Assembly: GCA_030248295.1 (NCBI GenBank)
Contig: JASANH010001360.1
Location: forward strand, 248,001 to 312,000
Length of the DNA: 64,000 nucleotides
Source of the DNA: Mesodorylaimus sp. YZB2_4
Taxonomy: Eukaryota > Nematoda > Enoplea > Dorylaimida > Dorylaimidae
Reading direction: 5' to 3'
Numbering within the stretch: position 1 is the first letter of the stretch; each line of letters starts with the position of its first letter. The notes under the pieces are model-generated. The model ran no database searches. It was not told the DNA's origin and saw nothing but the letters and a program-made list of their open reading frames with translations. Positions 9,129-20,680 of this stretch are shown piece by piece. A program made the position numbers and the translations under genes.

Positions 9129-10759
9129 CTAGTTATCACCAGCTTCCTTGGCCGTCTTCAAAACGATCATCCCATCTCGAGCTGCCCTCAACGCCTTCTG
9201 CTCCATCTCCAGCCCGATTATTCCGTACAGCACGCACCACCCGATCCACATTGTCACGACGAAGCGGACTGTGTGCATCTGAAATGGAAGAGGCAGACTG
9301 CCAGGCTGCGCGGGACCAGGCGACAGGGACTCACCAGAACAGAGCACCATGCAGCTCCGACGGCGATCTGCAGAGCGATGGTGGCGAAGAAAAGGGCGAC
9401 CAGGAGGGCGGTGATCAGCAAATACTTTGATCGTTTGTTGGAAGCCGTGTCGATCCCACGCTCCATGTGCACGATGGCTTCGTCCAACATGTGGGGCTCG
9501 TTTGGCTGCACTCGCGGCGACCCTGAGGGCAAATTCTAAGCTCGTCCCCTCAAAATATTTACTGCCCTCTTACCAACACGCCGTGCAATCTTGAACGTGG
9601 CGCACACTCCCAGATGGTCCGAGTAGTTCATGGATGGTTGTTCGGGAATGCGTCCCATCGTCGTGTGGCAAGTATCGCATTCGATCGCGTGCGTCGGACT
9701 CCCCCGAAAGAGAATGTAGTCGATGCGCTTGCCTGTTTCGTAGTGCTGCGGTTTCTGCGTCGTGTACGAATTTGAACTGACGTCGCACGTCAGCCCCTCC
9801 GATTGAGCGTCGTCTGGCTGCCTCTAAAGCAGAAACTATTTCAGCCTCTGGAGCAGGGACGGATTCCCATCTACATTGCTGCGACGATTCACGAAGGCGT
9901 CCGAAAGATTTCCATTCGAGAGAATCATCTTCGACCCCAAGTCGTTCGGTTCGAGGTTCAGATCACCGAGCACCAGGGCGACGTCTCCCGTGGTCGTTTC
10001 GTTGACGAACTGGCTCAGCTCGTAAGCTTGCAAGATGCGATGCGGCAGGTACAAATCGTTCTCGCGGTCGTATTCGGCATGCAGCTGAAAGTGCGCCCAG
10101 TCAGGCCTAAGCGATGCCGCGGAATTCCTTGTTCTCACATGAGTTCCATAGACGTCGATTTTCAGATTGTCCAACACGATACGAACTGGAATCGGAGAAA
10201 AAAATCAATAAAATAGGGCACGCTGTACCCAGCGAGGGGTCACAGTTCAGGGTGACAGCAGTCCCCGACGCCTTACCGAGACCCACGACCTTCCCGCCGA
10301 ACCAGTCTCCGTGGTGCAGACGGTGCGGGTATCCGTTGAGTGAGTAGTGGTGGGCAAAGTTGAAAGTGATCCTGCCTCGTGTGAACACGCAAACACCACT
10401 GCCCACCAAGCCCCTGAAACGCAGATGCACTCGAGCAAGAAACGCTTCACGAAAAAGAACCAAGCGGCATCCTACGAGTGGAAGTAGAATGCCCGGGGCA
10501 GCTCTTGGAGAACTCGTTTCCGGATGAGTTCGTAGTCGTTCAGGTTCCACACTTCCTGCAGGCACACGATATCCCAGCCGCCACTGGCCAACGACTCGGC
10601 GATGGCCGCGATACGAACACTACGATCGGGACTCGAAAATACAGGAAGCGCAATTCCCCTGAGCGAATGGAAAGAAACTCGTTTCGGTGGAAAATTGCTC
10701 AAGCAGTCGACTCACCAGACATTCAGTGTCAGCACCTTCAAAGTTTTCTCATCGGCCAT
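9129..10759 (-). CDS. SMPD2: Neutral sphingomyelinase, copy A
   Basis: Eight exons (10759-10716, 10658-10476, 10413-10277, 10185-10139, 10084-9875, 9823-9574, 9522-9335, 9278-9129) encode 402 residues. The enzyme is a magnesium-dependent membrane sphingomyelin phosphodiesterase producing ceramide and phosphocholine. The endonuclease/exonuclease/phosphatase fold is complete: N13 in LNVWG, E50 in LQEVW, the GDLNLEP loop, RIDYI and the catalytic His in YSDHLGV. Two C-terminal hydrophobic helices (exons 7 and 8) fit SMPD2/nSMase1, as does the length (human about 423). The start gives the conserved LKVLTLNVWG N-terminus. The protein from this copy differs from copy B at only a few residues, including Glu versus Lys and Pro versus Ser in exon 6. 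Confidence 0.93.
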
Positions 10760-10846
10760 GCCTTCCTTCGCTTTGTCAGACCAACTGTCAACCAAACCCG
10801 CATAGTGACAAGAGCGGCCAGATTGGGGATAAGTACTGCATTGGAC

Positions 10847-10975
10847 GAGGCACTTTACAATACGGGTGTGTAACTGACCACGATTATTCATTAGAACCAA
10901 GACGCATCTGCCCTGAAATTCGGACAACATACAGACTGCACTGCGGTGCTGGTGCCAGAGCAATCAAGACAATCG
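10847..10975 (+). repeat. Upstream direct repeat, unit 1
   Basis: A stretch of about 120 bp starting GAGGCACTTTACAATACG, directly upstream of the sphingomyelinase start, resembles 11966-12085 in the same orientation. By eye the two are roughly 70-75% alike with small gaps. It could be a duplicated promoter segment or an old repeat. Confidence 0.6.
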
Positions 10976-11117
10976 ATGATTCGAATTCTGTAAGTCACAA
11001 CTTGCCTGGTCCACAGACCACAACATCCTCCGCAATGACAGCATCAAGTAGCAGTTGCGACATTCGGGCATGACAGATTATACATCATCACTCGATCGGG
11101 CGAATTATCGTGCCATC

Positions 11118-11660
11118 TCATCCTTTTCCCTTCTGCGATTTCTGCGATCGTTGAGAGTCGCCGCCACCAGGCGCAGCAGGTGCTGGCGAGGGAGATTTCG
11201 GAGTCTTGAGACTACAGAGAAGGGAAAACGTAGGAGCACAGTGGGGGCCGATTTTCAAGGGACATACTTGAAGGCATGCACTGTGGGCAACTCGGACATC
11301 TTCGACGCCTTGCCCGAAAAGGACGACGACTTGTTCTACGAAAGAAATAAAATGGCACAATACAATAGAGTGAATCAAAGAAATCATGGACTTACGAGAT
11401 CATCTCCTTTTCCTCCCTCCATTTTTCCTGGCGGCCCCTCGTCTTTTTCGTTCTTTCCGCATGCGCAGAGGAAGACAACGCCGGAAAGGGCGATGAAAGC
11501 CACCAATATCGACACGCCGTACAGAACACCACTGTCCATGCTCCCTATCGCCGACACTGCACTCGCCAACGGGGCCATCCCCAACGTTCGATCGATGACT
11601 GCGGAGTCCTGAGCGACCACGATCACACTCACCACGCAACAACCCAAATTATATGCCACT
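11118..11660 (-). pseudogene. Small membrane gene, copy A, start lost
   Basis: Homologue of the 148-residue gene at 52,144-52,706. Exons 2 and 3 (11335-11268 and 11211-11118) and the exon 1 donor at 11396 are intact, and the reading frame is open through the membrane helix. However, relative to copy B a net 4 nt length difference near 11,655 puts the upstream ATG out of frame, and no other ATG precedes the first conserved residues. The first in-frame Met is internal (the GMAPLAS segment), so either an N-truncated protein is made or the gene is dead. It lies 358 bp upstream of the sphingomyelinase, the same order as in copy B. Confidence 0.6.
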
Positions 11661-11965
11661 GTACATAGAGCCAGCCTCGGCGCATCCCTACTTTACACAC
11701 GACTTTTTTCCATTTCGTTGATGTGAGTCGATAGCGTGCGTTTAGAGGCTCGTCTGGGGACCGAACGCAGTGGGAGCACAGAGGCAGCTGTAAGAGTGAT
11801 GTTTCAGCTATGGACCAGCTTCAGGTCTTAAGGTTTGCTACTCTGGGCTTCAGGGTGGTGCAAAGGTTCCACCAGCCGCACTGTACAGTAATACGGACCC
11901 AGATGTATTGCACACACAGCGACAGTATATTGCCCAGATAGGGGGGCGACGAGTGTGTAATGAAT

Positions 11966-12085
11966 TAAAGGCACTTTACAATACGTGTGTGAAATTGATC
12001 ATGATTCTTCATTTTAAACCCAAGTTTCCGGTGGCATTTGCATTCGGACGTCATCCAGACTGAACTGTAAGCGAATTTATTACGA
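11966..12085 (+). repeat. Upstream direct repeat, unit 2
   Basis: Second unit, starting AAGGCACTTTACAATACG. It sits just outside the inverted duplication, so copy B lacks an equivalent. The shared segment also reads as a related peptide on the minus strand, but no splice structure supports coding. Confidence 0.55.
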
Positions 12086-12257
12086 GCTGTGAAAATTGTT
12101 TGCACTGGTTCCTGTGCCACCTCTGTTTTGCCGCTGCATTCCAACCCGTTTTGGCCAGCAGTCATGATATGACCTGGCTGTGGGTCAGCCAGGTCACACA
12201 ATCCAGTTCTTCTGTGATGAATCCCCTCTTGTGGTTATGAATGACGTACCTTCAAAG

Positions 12258-13428
12258 TCATGTCTGCCCCAAGCATTGGTTACAGTTTGCAGCGCAGTGT
12301 AAACACTCTGAAAAATATTTAATGACAGAAATATTTTGTACGCCATAGTGTGCGAGACAGGTGTCGTGGATGTACGAAAACTGAGTCGATGAAGGAGTCA
12401 AAAGATTGTTCTCTTTGGCAAACAGAAGATATCCGTGTCGTTCCAGATTGCCAAGGAGCCCACCCCAGCTATTTTCATTGTCCCCACTACCATATATGTC
12501 TAGCACAAGCTGGCATGGCAAAGTGAAGTAGGCGGGATAATGCTCTGATCGATCGAGGAACGAGTTAAGTGCGTCGCATTGGGAAGGTCCTTCGATATCC
12601 ATCCGTAGAATGTCCAAAACAGATCCTCGGTCAGTGCGTCGAATTAGGTCGTACAAAGTTATCTGAAACGGGGACAGCTGCAACACGCGCCTGGCACCTC
12701 CCTTCTGTCAGGTTTTCCTGACCTTACAGGCGTCCTTAGGAAAAATCTATGGACCTCATTGTCACAGCATCAGTCGCTGAGTTCTGATGCATCAACCCGA
12801 CAGGCCACTCCTTGCACCTATCGATACTGCACTGCCAGCACATGTCACACAGTGATGACATGACCTGGCGGACTTGCGATCCGATTGCGCATCTGCTCGT
12901 CCAATAAGTCTCAAACCCACTGACCTGACTGGTGGTCGCATCGGTGACATTGGAAATCTTCCTGGTCAAGTACTTCCCCACATACGGCCGTTTCAAATCC
13001 AACTCAGCATGGCCATCGCCAATGAACAAGAACCAACAATTCCCCTTACTCGTTTCATAAAGTTCACTTTCGAAGCTTGTATCGTTTGTGATACCAAGCG
13101 AGTAGACTGCACAGCCGCGGGGCAATCGCCACGGATTGCACAACCACTTGCCACCCTGACCCAGGTTCCCCAACCGGACCATTATTGGGCAGCTGACCTG
13201 GGGGCGCATATACAGCTGGTAAACCTGGTACGTCTGTCCTGGCTTATTCACAAGTTTCCTTATTTCTTTCATTTGCGATTCAATATAACGCCGAAATGCT
13301 GGGTCGAGGCACACACATTCACACGGACCCGGGCCGAGAACAGACTTTAGACTGCTGTACAGACCCAAATGCCATAAAGCAAGGAAAAACAGCGCCAGTA
13401 CTGATATAGCACAGACGGTCCTTTTCAT
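12258..13428 (-). CDS. METTL24/FkbM-like methyltransferase
   Basis: Type II membrane protein, probably Golgi/ER luminal. The ATG at 13428 opens a short basic stretch and a signal anchor (about residues 4-25). The first block, to about 12,850, has CPIMVRLG, GGKWLCNPW, a CAVYSLGITND.SFE motif and a GDG segment, typical of the METTL24-type methyltransferase fold. The last exon (about 12674-12258) carries LDILRMDIEG, the conserved acidic motif of FkbM/METTL24 enzymes, and ends CLGQT. The middle is uncertain: a likely intron begins GTCAGTGGG near 12,930 and another ends at TTGCAG or TTTCAG near 12,660-12,675. Its substrate is unknown. Many nematodes have expanded relatives. Confidence 0.65.
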
Positions 13429-13759
13429 GAGCACTATCGACAGCTATAGTAGTACGAGTGCACAAAACCCATTGTTCCATCTGGTCTTCCATGCAGCGCT
13501 CGAAAAAGCCCCATTCGTCCTGTCGAGTGTCCCCATGACAACGGATCGTCAGCAGCTGCCAGCTACGCGACAGAACCAAGTAACACGAATGTTCAGACCC
13601 ACTTCATACAGACTATGTATACTGTACAGAGAAAACGCGGCACACCATGTGACAATTCCCCAATCAACACAATACAAGCACTGCATTATTTAGAAACGGC
13701 CAAGAAATGTTGCGAAGAATAAAATCATACGACTGACACTATTTTGCACGATGACTGCC

Positions 13760-16700
13760 TTATTCATGAGACTCACTCCCCTTGCTGTCTTCCTCGGCAG
13801 CCATCCTTTTCCCATCTTTTACAGTCCCTAAGCAATTGCTACACAACAACAGCTTCCTCTTTCCACGAGGCGGCTTTGGACCAACAGGAGCGCCGCATCG
13901 AGGGCAAGAATTCGTCGCTTTGACAGCACTGCTATTCCGTCGTTTCGTCGACTGTGGTTCGGGCGTTGATCGAGGTGAATTTGATAAGGAACTGCCGGAT
14001 TTGAGATCCGAGAAATCGAAGGAAGATGACGAAATATCGCCAGCGCCGACTTGGCCAGCCAACACGGCTTGAGCCACTTCTTCTACAGTCCGATCCAACG
14101 TGACTTTTGGCTTTAACGAAGATGGGGTGGCAATGACGGCCGCAACGGCGGCATCGGCAGCTTTATCACTCACAGCTGCTCGGGGAGCTTTGGAGCGCTG
14201 CGATACACCGAAGCAGAATTTCGGGCATACCCAACGTCCGCTGGGCAGTTCGGACAGACCAACGCAGAAAGTGTGATACCCGCGGTCGCAACGATCGCAG
14301 AATAACATTTTGTCCTAGAACAGTAGCGACAGTTGAAACCACCGAAAGACCTCAGATAAGCAATGAATATAAGCTATACCTCTTCATCCAACTTGGAACA
14401 AATAGAACACGGCTTGCATTCCATGCACATCCAATTGTATGTCTTCACCACGTCGTAAATCTCCTCCGACATGTCCATACACGACGGATGACCTGAGAAA
14501 ACTCACACTGACCGGTCCAGTCTCGGAAGTCGGTCTCTACCAAACTTACCACAACTTCCGCATTTCGAACATTGAACATATCGATCACTTTGGTAAATAT
14601 CTTCTTGGCAGAATGCACAATTTTCTCCCGTTTCCTGAAAATTAAATCTGAAAAAACGACTCCGGCAAATCTAGATACAAAAGATTCCTTACCTCGCCGC
14701 GTCCATCATCGGCCGAAATTCGTTCAGTCGACGCTACAGATAATAATTTCTTGGACCGCGATGTCGACGACGATTTCACTTCTTCTGCTCGTTTATTCTC
14801 TTCCAGCTCGGCCTGAAACATCAAGTGTAAGGCACATAGTCAGTTACTACAACAAGAATCATACTTGCAAGATCTCCTCCGGCTTTACTACGATCGTATC
14901 AGGAGACCGAGCCCGTTTCGAAGGAATGTACTCCTCAACCCGTGCAACGCTATTGACTGGCAAAGAGCACAACTCATCCGATATGTACCTGAAAATAGAA
15001 GTGGCTAGGGCATACCGTATCCACTGCGTCTTTCCTAAAAATATCGCAGACCATTACGGAACCACTGCCCTACCTTTTATAATATTCCTGGAATTGACCA
15101 GGCACAAGTGCTGCAGGGTAAGGTCCGAAACTGGCTGGGAGTGGACGATGGCGCTTTTTGACAGGTTCTTGAATAACCTAAAACGAAATGGATGCTTAGG
15201 AACAGGAGACATATCTACAAGAGGATCGAATGAAGTCAGGTAATATCATTACCATTGGTCTGACAATCAAAAGGATCAATCAATTTGTCTTCCCAAAAGG
15301 AGCCCAAAATTACCAAGCCTTACCATCGTTTGCATGTCAAAAAAATATTTTCGATCCCGACCGCGCTCACGATTTAGATCGGAATTCCATTCAACAGCAG
15401 ATCGTACTGCCTTTTTTCGCAGTTCTTCTAACCGCTTACTGTCTGCTTTGATCTGAAACAAAAGCAAAAAGTATAAAGCTTATTACATATACCAGCAATT
15501 TTTTTTACCGCTTGCAATTCCATTTGCTTCTCGGCCATGGCTTGTTTGTTTCTTTCGGCGATAACTTTCTTATACTCCTAAAATGTAGGCAATCTCATTT
15601 TTGAAACTGACAAAGACAAAAACGACTGACTACCTCAAATTTCTCTGGGTAATCGTTAGACATCAAATCGTAAATTTCTTCCGCACGAAGAGCGGCCAAT
15701 CCTGAAATCAATTGCTGCTCCTATGATATATTAAAAAATTGTAATTAGTTTCTTACCCATGTTCAACTGAGTTTGAGTTACCACTCCGTTCTGAAGAAGA
15801 TACATCCTCTCTTCAGTTTCCACAATTGGCCGTCGATTCAAATCTGGATATTTCCTTTTGAAAGATTTGACATCCAAGAAAACGGCCAATTGTTCTTGAA
15901 TAAAATAACGATCGGCCACGGAATTTAATGGCCAAAAATATTCGTGAAGATTTTCCGCCGTGATTTCGCTAAAAAATATGGCATAGCATTCCTGTTACGA
16001 CACCAAATTTTGGGTGACTTATTGATAGCTGACCGTAAGAGCGGCCAAACCTACACTATGTACATATTGACCGTGAATCGTGTCCGTTTTTTAATAAAAT
16101 TTTTTTGAGTTGGGCTCGGCGCCGCCCCAGTTTCCCCACGGGACTTCCAACCCGTTTTGCCTATAGCCGGCCTACAGTCATGTACATGATAAGCAAGGCC
16201 GTGAGGTGACCGGCTCTCACGGTAGCTTCCCTCTGTGTGTCCACCTCCATAGGGCGTCCTGGACTGAACACCGACTTCCTCGGACAATGGCGGGCGGGCT
16301 TACAACCCTGTCGGTGTTCGTTTGACTTGTGTTCTCCACTCGGAGCACTTCGACGGTACCGCCCAAGCCACCCACGGCCTGGCTTGCAAGGTCAGCGAGG
16401 GTTTATGGTTTGCAAGCCGTCCTCCATCACCGGGGATCGAACCCAAGACGAGTCCACCCACTCTTTCTCAAGCAACACGGAGAGACGGGTGCCGAACCGC
16501 CGCTGCACCACCGCTGCGGCCGCTGAATTGTGCCCGTGCAGGGATTCATTTTGGCATCGACCACTAAGTTTGATACAGGCAAAGAGAAGGAAGCAAAATG
16601 AAAATTTGAGCACTTACCGAAATGCATCTCCAGCAGAAAGTTCGAATGACGTTCTTGATGAATTTCTGCTCGCCCCAAGAGTTCCGACATTATTCGAATG

Positions 16701-16796
16701 AAACGCATCACTGCTCATCGATTCCTCGTCTAAACTAATCCGAGATGTCTCTTGGCTCTCTTCAGATAAGACGGAAAACGATAGTTGGGACAGCAT
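13760..16796 (-). CDS. phf-10: PHF10, PBAF chromatin-remodelling subunit
   Basis: Eleven exons (16796-16618, 15968-15757, 15701-15634, 15577-15509, 15452-15324, 15177-15074, 14988-14865, 14812-14693, 14634-14550, 14492-14380, 14314-13760) give 585 residues with matching phases. The SAY domain (about residues 60-155) contains [20 protein letters not shown] and a [14 protein letters not shown] stretch; then WNSELNRE-like and [10 protein letters not shown] segments typical of PHF10/SAYP; then tandem PHD fingers (about 338-435) with paired Cys and the GYHTFCVGL motif. It targets SWI/SNF PBAF to acetylated or methylated histone H3. The last exon adds a Ser/Ala-rich region and a CX2C...CX2C pair (CPRC, CSNC) that may form an extra zinc ribbon. 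Intron 1 hosts a SINE. Confidence 0.95.
16115..16555 (-). mobile_element. tRNA-derived SINE copy 1 (in PHF10 intron 1)
   Basis: On the minus strand an A box TGGTGCAGCGG (16510-16500) and a B box GGTTCGATCCC (16443-16433) form an RNA polymerase III internal promoter with tRNA-like spacing. The body continues through a GC-rich block and ends in an A-rich tail near 16,100. Much of it matches 57,325-57,635 in the same orientation. It is inserted in the same sense as PHF10 transcription. Confidence 0.75.
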
Positions 16797-17430
16797 TTTG
16801 CTTTTTGAGTTAAAATTTCGATCAAATCTGTTAAGACAAAGGAATTTACGAAAATGGAACTACGACAATGAACACCACTACCGCGTATTCCTCACCAGTT
16901 TAAACGCGCACTGCTGCGCAGGTCTGTTGTACCCTATGACAAATTCGATTCGGTCCTGTGCACAGTGTCCAACGCTTGACTCTGTTTTACAAACGAAGGA
17001 GGTCAGCAAAGTCAAAATATCTTGGCCTTACTAGTGGAAGGATGATTGACCATGCTAATATATTTGAGAATATCACATAAATTTCATATCTATCTCATAT
17101 CTATCGGTGGTTGATACCAGTCCGTTACTCTCGGCCAAGGAAACGAGACTGTACCCTGACAGTCGGGGTGGCTTGAAGACTGTAAATCACTTTAATTTCG
17201 CGGTACCCAATTTTTACGGTTCTGGACTTTTAGCGAATTTCGCGGGCGCTGATTCCCGCGGTTTCTGGCTCAGCGTCACTCACCAGTACTATTCATATGA
17301 CGAATCTCCCGTTGATTCTCCGGACTGTACCGAAATGTTCGATCTTTTTAAAGAACACAATATCAGCTTCCCTTGTGTGCCTACTTTCCTGCACGTAGGA
17401 ACTTCAAACGCTAGATGCGTAAGGAGCCGC

Positions 17431-17740
17431 CTGGGTGGTGTAGCGGTGAACTGTCACTCACAGTTTGCTTGGCAGAGCTGGAGACCGTCGGCCTGAATTC
17501 AACTCTGACCGTCTGAGAATTCGGTGAAGTTCTCTCTCCGCCTCGCACGTCTGGTGGTTGGTGACTCGGCATTCATCTATTTGGGGCTCATTAACGAAGA
17601 GAGGTCATATGGGGCGAGAGGCTCTTACGGGTTACGTATGGTTAGCCCGTTGGGTCTACCAACATCGCGGAGTGACGACTAAAACGCCGCCTCCCCGTCT
17701 ACACAGTGTCGGGGGCGCCCAAAAGAAAGAAAGATGGGAT
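17431..17740 (+). mobile_element. Possible third SINE copy
   Basis: Opposite orientation to copies 1 and 2: A box-like TGGTGTAGCGG at 17436-17446, a degenerate B box near 17,495 and a terminal GGGGGCGCCC followed by AAAAGAAAGAAAG. The head and tail resemble copy 1 but the middle does not align clearly, so it may be a related subfamily. Confidence 0.45.
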
Positions 17741-17961
17741 GTGTTGTCTTTCTTAAACACAAAACATGCTGTCAAATAAGCAATACTAAGAAATGACACA
17801 GAACATAATATTTGAAATCGCAAAATATAACCTTCAGTAAACAGACTCACCGCTACAACAATACTCACAACGCCACCAATTATATTAGCATTAGCACCAT
17901 AAATAAAGTGGCTCGAGTGATTTTTAACATTGACAATAAAAATCGATTCTTCAGAATCCAT
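17656..17961 (-). pseudogene. Possible gene remnant abutting SINE
   Basis: A minus-strand ORF starts at an ATG at 17961 and contains two hydrophobic segments (about residues 27-42 and 52-67) separated by a GTGAGT donor-like site. It recalls the two-helix layout of the 3-8 kb cluster. It runs straight into the possible SINE, has no tail exon, and the phases do not match that family. Likely a broken fragment or a chance ORF. Confidence 0.2.
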
Positions 17962-18314
17962 TTCTTCTGATACTTACCCAAGCGACGCGTCATTGTGCCA
18001 TAACACCAAATGGTTGTGCACAATAAATCAAGTTGCTCAGCTATTTCCATGCCCCACACCTTGTCGCCGCATTTTGCTTCGTTTCAGGTAATCAAAAGCA
18101 CTTTCTCCAGAAATGATCTGTTTCTTCCAGGGTCGCCAATCAACTTTTTATGTCGCTTCCGATCTCAGCACACTCAGGGTGCGAAAAAGCAGTTGCCGTC
18201 TCCACGCAACTGCACCTTCGAGTTCGTATATGTTTCCCACTTCTTCTCAGCAGTTGATGCCGATAAGCAAAGTCTCAGTTTTTCCAGGAGCGGCTGGCTT
18301 GTGAGAAAACCACA

Positions 18315-19249
18315 TTATTTTCTTTGTCGACGTCGCGACTGTCGTAGCTGATTCATACCCAACAAGCGTTGAAGATCGTCGTGTGATATTCGATTCCCTT
18401 CGCGCTCCATGTACTGATGGTTCCTTACCTAGAAAAATGAATCTTTCATGATTTCTTGAACACATCGCGAAGATGAGATAGCTAACCTGTTTCAAATTTC
18501 GAGGACCAAATGCTGGATTTACGGTTGCAGCGTCAGTGCTTTTCAGAGTCTCGTACACTTCTTGCGGAGCCTCTTTAGCCGATCTGATGGAACACGTTAC
18601 TGGCTTGGCCGTCTTGAAGGAATCTTTCGCTGGATTTTTTCTCTCATTGCCATGTGACATTGGGGCGTAAATTGATTCGTCACCGACATAATGCACCAAA
18701 ACTGGAGAAAGATCCTGCGGCAGCTTGTGGATGTACATCACGAACCTAGTATCGCCTAGACGATGATCTGGTGTTTTGATCTTCATGCACTTCCGTCGCA
18801 CAATAGCAGCTGATCGACTCGGAAGATCAGTGAAACCTGTACTTGAGCACCACTGGTTGCAATCATCGCGGAAGCAAGCTTAAAAGGGCAACATTCATGT
18901 CAAACCTCTGTTTTGTTTATTCATCAGCATTCTTACCAGCATTCTCTGGCCCATATAAATAGATTTCACCTCCAGCAGGGCGGACAGGTGGCAGTGGCGA
19001 ATATTTTGACGCGTCTGGCGATGCTAAAAAAGACACAGGCATTATTTAGAAGCAGAATGCGACAGAAACAAGTGGGACACAAAAAGTCCGGAAAAGTGAG
19101 AATCTTTTATATACTCTACACTTATCCTTCTCTTCATAAGTAGTAAACCTCAAGTTGACGAATCGAAAGGACTTACCCAAAATTTCATACGCTTCTTTAT
19201 ATGACATTGAACTTTCTCTGGTTCCATAAACTATTGCAGCATGTGCCAT
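18315..19249 (-). CDS. Unrecognised four-exon gene
   Basis: Exons 19249-19177, 19023-18937, 18878-18487 and 18428-18315 with consistent phases (1, 1, 0) encode 221 residues. I cannot assign a family. The N-terminal 53 residues are Pro/Tyr-rich. A block beginning ACFRDDCNQWC leads into a folded-looking region with DTRFVMYIH and VLVHYVGDES, followed by a Lys/Ser-rich linker and a C-terminal GPRNLKQVRN segment ending in a very basic tail. The GPRNLKQV-type segment recalls motifs in lineage-expanded, transposon-associated invertebrate proteins, but that link is from memory and weak. No signal peptide or membrane segment is seen; the basic C-terminus would suit a nuclear protein. Confidence 0.6.
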
Positions 19250-20558
19250 CTCGTAATTGATAAAATGGTTTTGCAATGTGCACAATATGAAGGCCGAATT
19301 CCGAAAACAAAAACAGCACACGGAGAATGCAACAGCACCGTACTTCCCGCGGCGCACCCACATGTACCGACCACGCACTACAAGACATAAGCAAATTTTT
19401 AGCACACACACGCACGCACGCACTGTTTAGTTTTTACACGCACTCGCAGGCACGCACACGCACAGTTTAGGAGCACCCCTAAAACGCACCCTTGCCCGGC
19501 ATGCATGCCGACGGACCCTACTCGGATGGCACGTAAGCAATCGTCAAAAGTGGATCAGGTTGTCAACGATCAAACAATTGCATGCTAAATGGGTTCTGAA
19601 AATCGGAAAATCCATGTCTCCATAAAAATTTCGCGGAAGGAAATTTTCGCGGACCTGGCCAACCGCGAAAACCGCGATAAAGTGATTTACAGTAATACTC
19701 GAGGTTTCTGCGGGTTGACGAATCTTTGCTAAGATAGGCCTCTTCCATAAACCACTGCCTGGTAAGGGATTAGCCATTTGTGTGCAACGGATAGAAGAAA
19801 AGACAGGTGAGCAAACATACGAACCAAGGGTACCGTCTTGCAACAGCTCGTCGTTCGCCGTTAGACGAAAGACAGAGACATTCTCGCGCGCACCCCGATT
19901 TCAGAAACTCGGACACGCCTAACAAACATCGCGAGCCGGCCTTTACACAATATTTGACTGCATAGTCATTTAGAGGTCATTTCTGCAGCTAGCAGTGTAT
20001 TTGTTGTCCATCGTAGACCCATACAGATTCCCAAATCGGCTTATCCCGTGAGATGACCTCAGTCGTGCATAGCTAGCCGGACTTATTTAGAGGAAAGAAT
20101 CGGCTTTTTGATAACGAGACAGGCCGTACAAACTGCCCGCTATGAACATGGAAAGAGTTGTTGTACTAAAGAGTACTGCTGCCTACGAAACATGAATCTG
20201 CCGTCTGCAATCACTAAATCAAAACTCGACGTCCATGGTAACCACGCAATCCCATCAGTCATGATGCTATCAACAGACTGGCTTAAACGGATGTGAACTG
20301 GTTGTGTTCGTAACCACGCACAGGATCACTTAGGCGTTACTCAAGATACAGAAAAACAAAATAACAAGTCATATCGCGCTACTATAATACTTCAAAAGGC
20401 ATCACCGAACTTTTTTATCAACGGCGATGGGCCGCCCCCGAGTTCCTGCAAGGTGGCTTCAGCGAGCATTGAATCGCATAGATGCCAAACCGGACTAGCC
20501 CAGTAGAATAGGTGTCACTAAAGGAGTCGGCTTCTCACACTGGTACCAGTTCTCATCC
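19250..20558. other. Intergenic with simple repeats
   Basis: CA/CG-rich simple repeats at 19,400-19,470 and a 14 bp perfect palindrome, CGGCATGCATGCCG, at about 19,497-19,510. No gene is recognised; minus-strand ORFs at 19,550-19,840 lack domains. Confidence 0.4.
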
Positions 20559-20566
20559 TATAAAAG
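20559..20566 (+). promoter_or_regulatory. TATA box of ML-like gene
   Basis: TATAAAAG 122 bp before the start codon of the secreted ML-like protein, the same octamer as at the MSP gene and at nearly the same distance. Confidence 0.6.
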
Positions 20567-20680
20567 AAGACGAATCGTTCCGTTCTTGGTTAATAAGTTT
20601 TCACGTTTTGGAACGTGTAGCACGGACTGGCTGCCGTCTTTTCACAGTCAACGTTTCTCACTCTTATTTTTCATTTAGTC

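Larger units (their letters stand above)
8770..11895 (+). repeat. Inverted duplication, copy A
   Basis: About 3.1 kb recurs in reverse orientation at about 51,890-55,035. Exon sequences of the sphingomyelinase differ at only a handful of positions by eye and all splice boundaries are conserved. Similarity fades at both ends, on the left inside a small hydrophobic ORF and on the right in a segment containing AAAGGTTCCACC. Forty kilobases of single-copy genes lie between the copies. Confidence 0.9.
16797..18314. other. Intergenic stretch holding SINE and remnant
   Basis: Apart from the possible SINE and the hydrophobic ORF listed separately, nothing else is supported. The plus-strand ORF at 17,107-17,496 has no recognisable domain and overlaps the SINE head. 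Confidence 0.4.

Noticed and set aside
17107..17496. 129-residue plus-strand ORF
   Set aside because: Ends inside the SINE head and has no recognisable features.
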